Source of the DNA: UBA11524 sp964547515
Lineage (GTDB): Bacteria; Bacillota; Clostridia; Christensenellales; Aristaeellaceae
Length of the DNA stretch: 7,789 nucleotides
Assembly (NCBI GenBank): GCA_964547515.1
Contig: CAZJOA010000131.1
Span: 1-7,789, forward strand
Direction of reading: 5' to 3'
In this document: positions 1 through 5,619 of the stretch, in pieces
Numbering within the stretch: the stretch's first letter is position 1
Layout: the number at the start of each line of letters is the position of its first letter
Notes under the pieces: generated by a model
Databases searched by the model: none
Told to the model about the DNA's origin: nothing
The model's input: the letters and a program-made list of their open reading frames with translations, nothing else
Translations under genes and position numbers: made by a program

Positions 1-134
1 GGCTTGCCCCGACACAGGCCGAAAAGCATAGTCGCCGCACCGTCCCCTTTGAGGTTTCGATGCAGCCGCCTCACCCATCCGCCCCCATCGTTTCGAATAA
101 CCCATGCTTGGTCGCTCATGTCATTTTTTGTCAT
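1..134 (-). CDS. Doubtful partial reading frame running off the left edge
   Basis: On the minus strand a frame with ATG codons at 134 and 119 stays open to the window edge, about 44 codons. It includes the peptides QAWVIRND and GWVRRLHRN. I do not recognise a family. No Shine-Dalgarno sequence precedes either ATG and no good promoter is visible, so it may be chance; stop-free frames are common in GC-rich DNA. If real, it would be divergent from the sigma factor gene at 209. It is listed only because it cannot be excluded without the sequence to the left. Confidence 0.15.
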   Translation of the reverse strand, partial: MTKNDMSDQAWVIRNDGGGWVRRLHRNLKGDGAATMLFGLCRGK

Positions 135-155
135 AGCAAGTTTTTGAAACTCTCA

Positions 156-182
156 TTGCACACTTCCTTCGGCTTTTCCGTC
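156..182 (+). promoter_or_regulatory. Candidate ECF-type promoter of the sigma factor gene
   Basis: TTGCAC (156-161) and CGTC (179-182, followed by T) are separated by 17 bp. The -10-like CGTC resembles the GC-rich -10 of ECF sigma promoters, and the position would give a leader of about 20 nt. A TGAAAC motif, the classic ECF -35, lies at 145-150, but its 28-bp distance from CGTC is too long. No sigma-A style TATAAT is present. Autoregulation by the encoded sigma factor is an inference from how ECF genes usually behave. Confidence 0.3.
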
Positions 183-208
183 TGTAGGGGTGAAGGGAGG
201 GATGAGGA

Positions 209-1900
209 ATGGCGCATCCGACGCATCAGCCGTCAAAGTCCGATGAGTGGCTGGAGCAGGCCATGGCGCAGTGGGAGGTACCCCTGCTGCGGACATGCTA
301 TCTGCTCCTGCGGGACGCCGCATTGGCGGAGGATGCCGTGCAGGAGACCTTCCTCAAGGCCTGGCGCGGTCAGGGGGATTTCCGCCGGGACGCATCGGAG
401 AAGACATGGCTGATACGCATTGCCGTCAACACCTGCCGGGATATGCAGCGAAGCGCGTGGTTCCGCCGCATCGACCGCCGGGTGGATATGGCGGACCTGC
501 CCGAGCCGTCCGCCGATTTCGCCGAACCGGATGACACCCTGACCCGCGCCATCCTCGCCCTCCCCGACCCTCTGCGGCAGGCAGTCACGCTGCGCTACTA
601 CCACGGGCTGACCGTCCAGGAGGTGGCCGACGTGCTCCACGTCCACCGCAGAACCGTTCACTACCGCCTGACAAAGGCTGAACGCGCCCTCAGGGACGTG
701 CTGGAGGATTGGTACCATGCTGATGAAAAGGAAGTCCGACAGGCATTGGATCGCCGTCTTTCCGGCCTGGAAGCCTCCGAGGTGCGCCGTATGCGCATCC
801 GTCGGGCGGTCAACCAAGAAAGACGGGAGGCAGATCAAGTGAAAAGCAAAAAGACAGCCATCGTGGCCATCGCATTGGCCGTGGTGATGCTGACCTCCGC
901 CATCGCTGTGGCGGAAACCCTGAATCTCTTCGACATTTTCGGCAAGGATGACGCGCGCTACGCCGCCCTTGCCCCTCAGGCGACGCTGGCATTCGCCGAG
1001 GCCGTGCTGGTGGAGCATCCGCGCCTGGGACAGGTGGAGGCCCGGATCGACAGCGCCTACTTCGACGGGCTGACGCTGACCTTGGCTTACCGCATCAGTC
1101 AGGGCAGCTTTGCGGAAAAGTACACCCCCACGGCGGATGAACTGTCCGCCATGGGACAGGAGGGCACTGCGACCGTCATGGCCTGCAGCGATGAAAGCAG
1201 CCGCGCGGTCATTGCGGCCTACGAAGCTGCGGTCGAGGCAGGTCAGCCGTATGGCTACCGGGCGTATTCCGTTTCCGCGGGGGACGCGACCGTCACCGAT
1301 GACGGCATCGACATCGAGCCGGAATCCGCCTGGACGGACACGGTGGACGGCGCGTACTGCGAGATCATGAACTACGCTGTGCCGCTGGCGCAGACGCTCC
1401 GCGACCGCGATGCACTCACCGTCAGCAAGGAGCTGTTCCAGCAGCAGATCACCGTCTGGTTTGACGGCGAAAAGCACTGGGCGAGCTACGAAAGTCAGTT
1501 CATCGGCACGCTGACGGCGGTCATCCCGAAAACGCCCGATCAGGTCAGGACCTTCACCGGCACGGGCAGGATCAACGGCGCGGCTTGCACCTTCACGGCG
1601 GAGGTGTCCCCCATGGCGGCCGTCCTCACGCTGGACAGCGACACAGAATTCGCCGAATTCCTGACCGCCCCCGCCGATGCGGCATTCACCTGGGGCGAGA
1701 TGCACCTGGTGGATCAGGACGGTCGGGCGTATCAGGCGCAGGGGGGCTTCCTGCCGGACGGCGCACGCACCGTGACCGTGGTCTTCAACGGCACGGGCAC
1801 ATTGCCCACCGGGCTGACGGCCTATGCCCTCGTCTGGGGCGAGACCGCGCAGGAATTCGACCTCGCCGCCTTTGAAGGCATCCCGCTGACCGAAAGGTAA
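209..1900 (+). CDS. ECF RNA polymerase sigma factor fused to a membrane anti-sigma-like protein
   Basis: This 563-aa protein looks like two proteins in one chain. Residues 25-88 match sigma-70 region 2 (DAVQETFLKAW at 42-52, TWLIRIAVNTCRDMQR at 66-81). Residues 112-165 match region 4, with a helix-turn-helix at about 134-161. From about 172 the sequence resembles the start of Clostridial anti-sigma proteins (VRQALDRRLSGL, 176-187), then a basic stretch, one membrane helix (216-235) and about 325 outside residues resembling DUF4179-type ectodomains. Such halves are usually separate adjacent genes. The predicted role is membrane-held control of transcription in response to an envelope signal, with the sigma part in the cytoplasm. 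The ATG at 209 is chosen because GAAGGGAGG (192-200) precedes it by 8 nt. A terminator follows, so it appears monocistronic. The fusion could be genuine or a single-base error at about 715-740. The sigma part is certain; the anti-sigma role is inferred. Confidence 0.9.
   Translation: MAHPTHQPSKSDEWLEQAMAQWEVPLLRTCYLLLRDAALAEDAVQETFLKAWRGQGDFRRDASEKTWLIRIAVNTCRDMQRSAWFRRIDRRVDMADLPEPSADFAEPDDTLTRAILALPDPLRQAVTLRYYHGLTVQEVADVLHVHRRTVHYRLTKAERALRDVLEDWYHADEKEVRQALDRRLSGLEASEVRRMRIRRAVNQERREADQVKSKKTAIVAIALAVVMLTSAIAVAETLNLFDIFGKDDARYAALAPQATLAFAEAVLVEHPRLGQVEARIDSAYFDGLTLTLAYRISQGSFAEKYTPTADELSAMGQEGTATVMACSDESSRAVIAAYEAAVEAGQPYGYRAYSVSAGDATVTDDGIDIEPESAWTDTVDGAYCEIMNYAVPLAQTLRDRDALTVSKELFQQQITVWFDGEKHWASYESQFIGTLTAVIPKTPDQVRTFTGTGRINGAACTFTAEVSPMAAVLTLDSDTEFAEFLTAPADAAFTWGEMHLVDQDGRAYQAQGGFLPDGARTVTVVFNGTGTLPTGLTAYALVWGETAQEFDLAAFEGIPLTER
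825..841 (+). promoter_or_regulatory. Internal ribosome binding site and GTG start inside the sigma/anti-sigma gene
   Basis: GGGAGG (825-830) lies 8 nt before an in-frame GTG at 839 (codon 211 of the fusion). Starting there would give a 353-aa product beginning MKSKKTAIV, that is, only the membrane helix plus the outside domain. The match to the genome's other ribosome binding sites is good. In-frame alternatives (ATG at 791) lack such a site. Whether it is used is unknown; the purine run could simply encode the charged residues Arg-Glu-Ala before the membrane helix. Confidence 0.3.
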
Positions 1901-1908
1901 ACGGACGC

Positions 1909-1951
1909 GCCCCTTCGTCCCGGCCTTGCGCTGCGGCGAAGGGGCTTTTTT
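1909..1951 (+). terminator. Rho-independent terminator after the sigma/anti-sigma gene
   Basis: A perfect 9-bp GC-rich stem (GCCCCTTCG 1909-1917 with CGAAGGGGC 1937-1945) is followed directly by TTTTTT (1946-1951), starting 8 nt after the stop codon. It separates the sigma gene from the peptidase operon. Confidence 0.9.
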
Positions 1952-1982
1952 CCGTCCGCCGCCAAAAGAACATTCCCGGTGG

Positions 1983-2011
1983 TTGCTTTCTCCGCAAAGA
2001 AGTGCTATACT
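1983..2011 (+). promoter_or_regulatory. Sigma-A promoter of the peptidase-esterase operon
   Basis: TTGCTT (-35, 1983-1988), a 17-bp spacer and TATACT (-10, 2006-2011) preceded by TG at 2003-2004 (an extended -10). The predicted start is about 2018, leaving a leader of about 22 nt that contains the ribosome binding site AAAGGAGA (2026-2033). Confidence 0.8.
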
Positions 2012-2039
2012 GACAAAAAACCTGCAAAGGAGAATGCTT

Positions 2040-3080
2040 ATGCTGGACAGATTGTATGCCGATTTCGCCTGGGAACAGACCGCCGCACTGCTTGCCATCG
2101 ATTCGCCCTCCGGATACACCGCCGAGGCCGCCAAGTGGGTGCAGCATGCCTTCGCGAGCCTGGGCTTCGATGCGCAGCTCACCGTCAAGGGCGGCGTTCT
2201 GGTGGATCTGGGCGGCGAGGATGCTCAGGACGGCCTGCTGCTGGAGGCGCATGCAGACACCCTGGGCGCGATGGTCGCGCAGATCAAGGGCGACGGGCGG
2301 CTGAAGCTCACTTCATTGGGCGGCATGAACCCCAACAACGCCGAAGCCGAGAATGTCCGCATCCGCACCCGTGAGGGCAAGGTCATCGAGGGCACCTGTC
2401 AGCTCTGCAACGCCTCCGTGCACGTCAACGGGGACTACTCCGGGCAGAAGCGCAGCTGGGACAGCGTCGAGATCGTGCTGGATGAGGACGTGAAGTCCGC
2501 CGCCGACACCCGCAAGCTGGGCATCGAGGTGGGCGACATCGTCTGCTTTGAGCCGCGCACCCGCCGCACCGAGTCCGGCTACCTGAAATCCCGCTTTCTG
2601 GATGACAAGCTCAGCGTGGGCATCCTGCTGGGTCTGGCGAAGTACCTGTCGGACAACCGCATCACCCCGAGCCGCCGCGTCTGGGCGCACATCACCGTGT
2701 ACGAAGAGGTCGGCCATGGCGGCAGCGCGTCCGTGCCCGCGGGCGTGACCGAGGCCATCAGCGTCGATATGGGCTGCGTGGGCTATGGCCTGCAGTGTAC
2801 CGAGAAGCAGGTGTCCATCTGCGCAAAGGATTCCGGCGGCCCGTATTCCTACGACGTGACCAGCCGCCTCATCAGCGCCGCCAAGGCCGAGGGCGCGGAC
2901 TACGCGGTGGATGTGTACCCCTACTACGGTTCGGATGTGGAGGCGACCCTGCGCGGCGGTGCGGACATCCGCCACGGCCTGATCGGCGCGGGCGTGTACG
3001 CCAGCCACGGCTATGAGCGCAGCCACATCGACGGTGTGCACAACTCCCTGCTGGTGCTCAAGGGCTATCTGGGTGTGTAA
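2040..3080 (+). CDS. M42 family metallo-aminopeptidase (glutamyl aminopeptidase/FrvX-type)
   Basis: This 346-aa protein is the usual length for M42 peptidases, which remove N-terminal residues from short peptides in the cytoplasm, typically as large tetrahedral assemblies with two metal ions (family knowledge). All expected metal and catalytic residues are visible: His71 and Asp73 in EAHADTLGAM, Asp188 in FLDDK, the Glu222-Glu223 pair in VYEEVG, Asp243 in SVDMG and His329 in ERSHIDG. No signal peptide is present. The ATG at 2040 is preferred because AAGGAG (2027-2032) ends 7 nt before it; the in-frame ATG at 2034 is too close, and longer upstream frames overlap the terminator. It is the first gene of a two-gene unit with the esterase. 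The family is certain; peptide preference cannot be told, since members annotated as endoglucanase or FrvX share these motifs. Confidence 0.95.
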   Translation: MLDRLYADFAWEQTAALLAIDSPSGYTAEAAKWVQHAFASLGFDAQLTVKGGVLVDLGGEDAQDGLLLEAHADTLGAMVAQIKGDGRLKLTSLGGMNPNNAEAENVRIRTREGKVIEGTCQLCNASVHVNGDYSGQKRSWDSVEIVLDEDVKSAADTRKLGIEVGDIVCFEPRTRRTESGYLKSRFLDDKLSVGILLGLAKYLSDNRITPSRRVWAHITVYEEVGHGGSASVPAGVTEAISVDMGCVGYGLQCTEKQVSICAKDSGGPYSYDVTSRLISAAKAEGADYAVDVYPYYGSDVEATLRGGADIRHGLIGAGVYASHGYERSHIDGVHNSLLVLKGYLGV

Positions 3081-3093
3081 GGGAGGTCAGCCG

Positions 3094-3948
3094 ATGAAAA
3101 TGCTGCTGATGCTCCTGTTCCTGGTGCTTTTCGCCCCTGCGGCACTGGCCGAAACGGATGACACCTGCATCGATCCGCCTGCGGATTTCGATCAGGCACA
3201 GCCCGGCGTATCCTACGGCGAAACGGTGCTCCTGCGCTATCCGTCCGCCACCACCGGCACGGAACGCCGCGCCATGCTCCTCCTGCCGCCGGATTATTCG
3301 CCGGACAAGGCATACCCCGTGCTGTACCTGCTCCACGGCATCGGCGGCGATGAGACCGAATGGTCCGGCGGACGACCCACCTGGGTCATCGGCAACCTGA
3401 TCGCCAGCGGCGATGCGCCGGAGATGCTCGTCGTCATGCCCAATATCCGCGCCCGGGCCAACGATTCCGCCAACGCCAAGGACATGTACACCCCGGCGCA
3501 TTTCGCGGCGTTCGACAATTTCATCAACGACCTGCGGGATGACCTCATGCCCTATGTGCAGGCGCACTATTCGGTTGCGTCCGGACGCGAGAACACGGCC
3601 ATCGCCGGACTGTCCATGGGCGGACGCGAGGCTCTGTACATCGGGCTGACCATGCCGGAGACCTTCGGCTATGTGGGGGCGTTCTGTCCCGCGCCGGGGG
3701 TGCTGCCCTACAATGTGGAGGGCGGACTGTTCCAGCCGGAGGACTTCAGGGCTTCGGAGGAATACGACACCTACCTCCTCATCAACGCCGGGCGCACCGA
3801 CGGTGTGGTGAACAACTGGCCGCAGACCTATTCGGACACGCTGACGGAAAACGGCACGGCGCACACCTTCTATGTGACCGACGGCGGCCATGACTTCCGC
3901 GTGTGGAAGCACGGGCTGTACAATTTCGTCCGGAACATCTTCCGGTGA
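3094..3948 (+). CDS. Secreted alpha/beta-hydrolase, feruloyl-esterase/esterase D-like (CE1 type)
   Basis: This 284-aa protein has a Sec signal peptide: basic start MKM, hydrophobic residues 4-14 and a likely cut after AALA at 19. There is no lipobox cysteine, so the product is probably released or surface-held rather than a lipoprotein. The mature part has the esterase fold of carbohydrate esterase family 1: YLLHGIGG (78-85, oxyanion loop), nucleophile Ser174 in GLSMGG, Asp236 in AGRTDG and His266 in GGHDF. Relatives hydrolyse feruloyl or acetyl esters on plant xylan, or S-formylglutathione; export favours a polysaccharide or other ester outside the cell, but the substrate is not determined. 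The start at 3094 follows GGGAGG (3081-3086) by 7 nt and places the signal peptide at the N-terminus. It lies 13 nt behind the M42 peptidase gene, so the two are almost certainly co-transcribed. Confidence 0.92.
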   Translation: MKMLLMLLFLVLFAPAALAETDDTCIDPPADFDQAQPGVSYGETVLLRYPSATTGTERRAMLLLPPDYSPDKAYPVLYLLHGIGGDETEWSGGRPTWVIGNLIASGDAPEMLVVMPNIRARANDSANAKDMYTPAHFAAFDNFINDLRDDLMPYVQAHYSVASGRENTAIAGLSMGGREALYIGLTMPETFGYVGAFCPAPGVLPYNVEGGLFQPEDFRASEEYDTYLLINAGRTDGVVNNWPQTYSDTLTENGTAHTFYVTDGGHDFRVWKHGLYNFVRNIFR

Positions 3949-3957
3949 ACCGAAAAG

Positions 3958-4006
3958 GGCATGCTTCCCGTCTGCCGCATGGCAGGTTGGGGCGCATGCC
4001 TTTTTT
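3958..4006 (+). terminator. Rho-independent terminator of the peptidase-esterase operon
   Basis: GGCATGC (3958-3964) pairs with GCATGCC (3994-4000) and is followed by TTTTTT (4001-4006). The interior can fold further (CCC 3967-3969 with GGG 3990-3992; CTGCC 3972-3976 with GGCAG 3981-3985 around a GCAT loop), giving one long interrupted stem. Confidence 0.88.
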
Positions 4007-4012
4007 CAGGGG

Positions 4013-4041
4013 TTGAATCCATCAGCGATTTCGGGTATAAT
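4013..4041 (+). promoter_or_regulatory. Sigma-A promoter of the toxin-antitoxin pair
   Basis: TTGAAT (-35, 4013-4018), a 17-bp spacer and a consensus TATAAT (-10, 4036-4041). It begins 7 bp after the T-run of the preceding terminator. The predicted transcript starts near 4048, just ahead of the ribosome binding site AAGGGAG (4051-4057). Confidence 0.85.
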
Positions 4042-4047
4042 GCTGAT
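4021..4047 (+). promoter_or_regulatory. Candidate autoregulatory operator of the toxin-antitoxin pair
   Basis: ATCAGC (4021-4026) and GCTGAT (4042-4047) form a perfect inverted repeat with a 15-bp gap, 21 bp start to start or about two helical turns, spanning the promoter spacer and -10 box. A related half-site occurs in GCTGACAGC (4057-4065) directly before the antitoxin start. Phd/YefM antitoxins usually bind palindromes over their own promoter, so this is a reasonable operator, but it is inferred from position and symmetry only. Confidence 0.45.
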
Positions 4048-4065
4048 AAGAAGGGAGCTGACAGC

Positions 4066-4311
4066 ATGACGACCATCATTCCCATTTCGGATCTGGAAAA
4101 CTACACCGAAGTACTCAGCCGCTGCGATGACGGCGTGACGGTTTACCTCACCAAGAATGGCCGCGGCAGATATGTCATGCAGAGCCTCGCAGAGCATGAA
4201 AAGCTGCAAGCGACCGTGAAGCTGCTTGCAGAGCTTGCAAAGGGCATGGATTCCATCCGTGCCGAAGGGGCACTCAGCGTCGATGAAGCATTTGCGGGGC
4301 TGGAGGATTGA
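4066..4311 (+). CDS. Antitoxin of a type II toxin-antitoxin pair (Phd/YefM-like)
   Basis: This 81-aa protein has the small two-part form of Phd/YefM antitoxins. An N-terminal part (about 1-45) carries IPISDLENYTEVL and YLTKNGRGRYVM, matching the pattern 'I.vsdlr...tevl...pV.lTknGr...vl'. It would form the DNA-binding dimer. A charged C-terminal part (46-81) would wrap round the toxin. Its role would be to neutralise the downstream toxin and repress the shared promoter. AAGGGAG (4051-4057) precedes the ATG by 8 nt. The toxin start lies 2 nt beyond the antitoxin stop, so the two are probably translationally coupled. RelB-like naming is also possible; the Phd fold is favoured by the TKNGR motif. 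Confidence 0.88.
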   Translation: MTTIIPISDLENYTEVLSRCDDGVTVYLTKNGRGRYVMQSLAEHEKLQATVKLLAELAKGMDSIRAEGALSVDEAFAGLED

Positions 4312-4313
4312 AT

Positions 4314-4628
4314 ATGGCGCGGGTGTTCGTTTCTCAAGAAGCCCAGCGCGACTTACGCTCCATCCGCAGCTATATCCGGGATGAGCTGTGCAATCCGGAG
4401 GCTGCCCGGCGCATCATTGCCCGGCTGAAAAAGAGCATCCAGACGCTCGACCAGTTTGCCGGGCGCGGCCGTCCGCTGGATGCCCTCATCGCAGTCCACA
4501 CGGAATACAGGTATCTCGTTTGCGAGCAATACTGCATCTTCTATCTGGAAAGCGGCGACAATGTGATCGTCGTTCGTGTTCTGCACCAGCGTCAGGACTG
4601 CATACAGGCGCTATTGGGCGCACACTGA
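4314..4628 (+). CDS. RelE/ParE-family toxin of a type II toxin-antitoxin pair
   Basis: This 104-aa protein has the RelE/ParE superfamily size and order: a first strand (ARVFVSQEA), a helical hairpin (about 9-50, including DLRSIRSYIRDEL and a segment like 'aarriiarl'), then the strand-rich end (YRYLVCEQYCIFYLESG, 65-81, and VIVVRVLHQRQD, 84-95). RelE members cleave mRNA in the ribosome and ParE members poison DNA gyrase; the overall pattern is ParE-like, but the target cannot be assigned here. The ATG at 4314 follows GGAGG (4302-4306, inside the antitoxin gene) by 7 nt; an upstream TTG at 4308 is too close. The last 18 nt overlap the end of the convergent rlmA gene. The frame is intact with no sign of decay. 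Confidence 0.88.
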   Translation: MARVFVSQEAQRDLRSIRSYIRDELCNPEAARRIIARLKKSIQTLDQFAGRGRPLDALIAVHTEYRYLVCEQYCIFYLESGDNVIVVRVLHQRQDCIQALLGAH

Positions 4629-5459
4629 TGCCGCCATCCTGCACGCGGCCACATGCAGGTCGATGGTGACGCATCCGGCATTGCGGGCGGCGACCTCCGC
4701 CTTTTCCGCGGCGGACAGATCCTGCATGAGGGGCGTCATCCCCACGAAATCCCGCCAGAGCGCATCCGACACCGCATGGGTGACGGTCACGCGCGTTTCC
4801 GCCGTGATGGCCGCCTTCTCCCGCAGATAGGCGTCCACCTGACCCTCGGCATAGGGGGACATGCCCCGCGCCGCACGCAGCTCCCGCAGGTACTCCCCGC
4901 CCGGGTACACCTTGATGAGCAGGCCGTCCGGCGTGAGCACACGGCGGAATTCGTCATAGCTCGCCGGGGTCAGCACGTCCAGCACAGCAGTGAAGCTGCC
5001 GTCCCGGAAGGGCAGGCGGCGCAGGTCAGCCACGCACCACAGCGCCTGACACGGCTGACTCGTCGCCTGAAGGATCGCGTCCCGGCTGATGTCCACCCCC
5101 GCGCCCTGCCAGTCCGCATGACCGCTGAGCAGCGCGTTGAGATACCATCCGTCGCCGCAGCCCGCATCCAGAATGCGCTGGGGACGCTCGGGCAGAAGCG
5201 CGGCGATGGCATCCGCCACAGGGCGATAGCAGCCCGCGTCGAACACGCGGCGGCGTGCCGCAAACAGCGCCGCGTCATAGCAGGAGTCCGCCTGGACGCT
5301 GAGGACATTCACGCAGCCCTTGCGGTTGACATTGATGCGATGCCGCGCGGCACAGGCGAGATCATCGCCGTCGCGCAGGAGGGGCTGTCCGCAGGCCGGG
5401 CACGCCAGGCAGGACAGCGCCTCGGCGGCTTGGAAGAGCTTATCGCGCTTGGAGAGCAT
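4611..5459 (-). CDS. rlmA: 23S rRNA (guanine-N1)-methyltransferase, RlmA family
   Basis: This 282-aa protein has the RlmA layout. An N-terminal zinc site is formed by Cys20, Cys23, Cys36 and His40 (CPACGQPL ... CAARHRINV), followed by RKGCVNVLSVQ, which matches the family's 'eGYvnLL' stretch. Next comes a class I methyltransferase domain with the S-adenosylmethionine motif LDAGCGDGWY (97-106) and acidic GVDIS (121-125). MTPLM (241-245) matches the family's conserved MTP segment. RlmA enzymes methylate N1 of guanine 745 or 748 (E. coli numbering) in helix 35 of 23S rRNA in the peptide tunnel; which one applies here cannot be told. Methylation at 748 affects tylosin-type macrolides in some species. 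The start at 5459 follows GGAGG (5467-5471) by 7 nt. It has its own promoter and overlaps the toxin gene tail-to-tail. Confidence 0.9.
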   Translation of the reverse strand: MLSKRDKLFQAAEALSCLACPACGQPLLRDGDDLACAARHRINVNRKGCVNVLSVQADSCYDAALFAARRRVFDAGCYRPVADAIAALLPERPQRILDAGCGDGWYLNALLSGHADWQGAGVDISRDAILQATSQPCQALWCVADLRRLPFRDGSFTAVLDVLTPASYDEFRRVLTPDGLLIKVYPGGEYLRELRAARGMSPYAEGQVDAYLREKAAITAETRVTVTHAVSDALWRDFVGMTPLMQDLSAAEKAEVAARNAGCVTIDLHVAACRMAASVCAQ

Positions 5460-5512
5460 GGGTTTTCCTCCGTTTGCGGCGGACAGTGCGTCCACCGGCT
5501 GAATTCCCCTCC

Positions 5513-5541
5513 ATTGTACCCCACCGCGCCCGGAAATGCAA
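5513..5541 (-). promoter_or_regulatory. Sigma-A promoter of rlmA
   Basis: Reading the minus strand, TTGCAT (-35, 5541-5536), a 17-bp spacer and TACAAT (-10, 5518-5513). It lies between the htpG terminator and the rlmA start, leaving a leader of about 47 nt. Confidence 0.78.
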
Positions 5542-5572
5542 GACGAACGCCGCACTTCCGCGCAGGACGCGC

Positions 5573-5605
5573 AAAAGGCCGCTGCCCCATGTCGGAGCAG
5601 CGGCC
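5573..5605 (-). terminator. Rho-independent terminator of htpG
   Basis: A perfect 9-bp stem (GGCCGCTGC with GCAGCGGCC, arms at 5597-5605 and 5577-5585) with an 11-nt loop is followed on the minus strand by only four T (5576-5573). It begins 14 nt after the htpG stop. The short T-run suggests some readthrough into rlmA is possible. Confidence 0.78.
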
Positions 5606-5619
5606 ATCCGTGTTTTCAG

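Noticed and set aside
717..842. A 41-codon frame (+1 relative to the sigma gene) starting ATG at 717 and ending in TGA that overlaps the GTG at 839
   Set aside because: The GTGA overlap looks like translational coupling, but the peptide resembles nothing and the in-frame sigma/anti-sigma reading is well supported through this stretch. No ribosome binding site precedes the ATG.
1648..1662. Direct repeat GAATTCGCCGAATTC inside the sigma/anti-sigma gene
   Set aside because: It is ordinary coding sequence with two GAATTC sites; nothing around it suggests a functional element.
1902..1958. Outer repeat CGGACG/CGTCCG flanking the first terminator
   Set aside because: The six-base match encloses the terminator and its T-run and is short enough to be chance in GC-rich DNA; no function is suggested.
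233..2188. A 651-codon open frame on the minus strand opposite the sigma gene and the start of the peptidase gene
   Set aside because: It runs antisense through a terminator, a promoter and two well-supported genes, with no start signal of its own.
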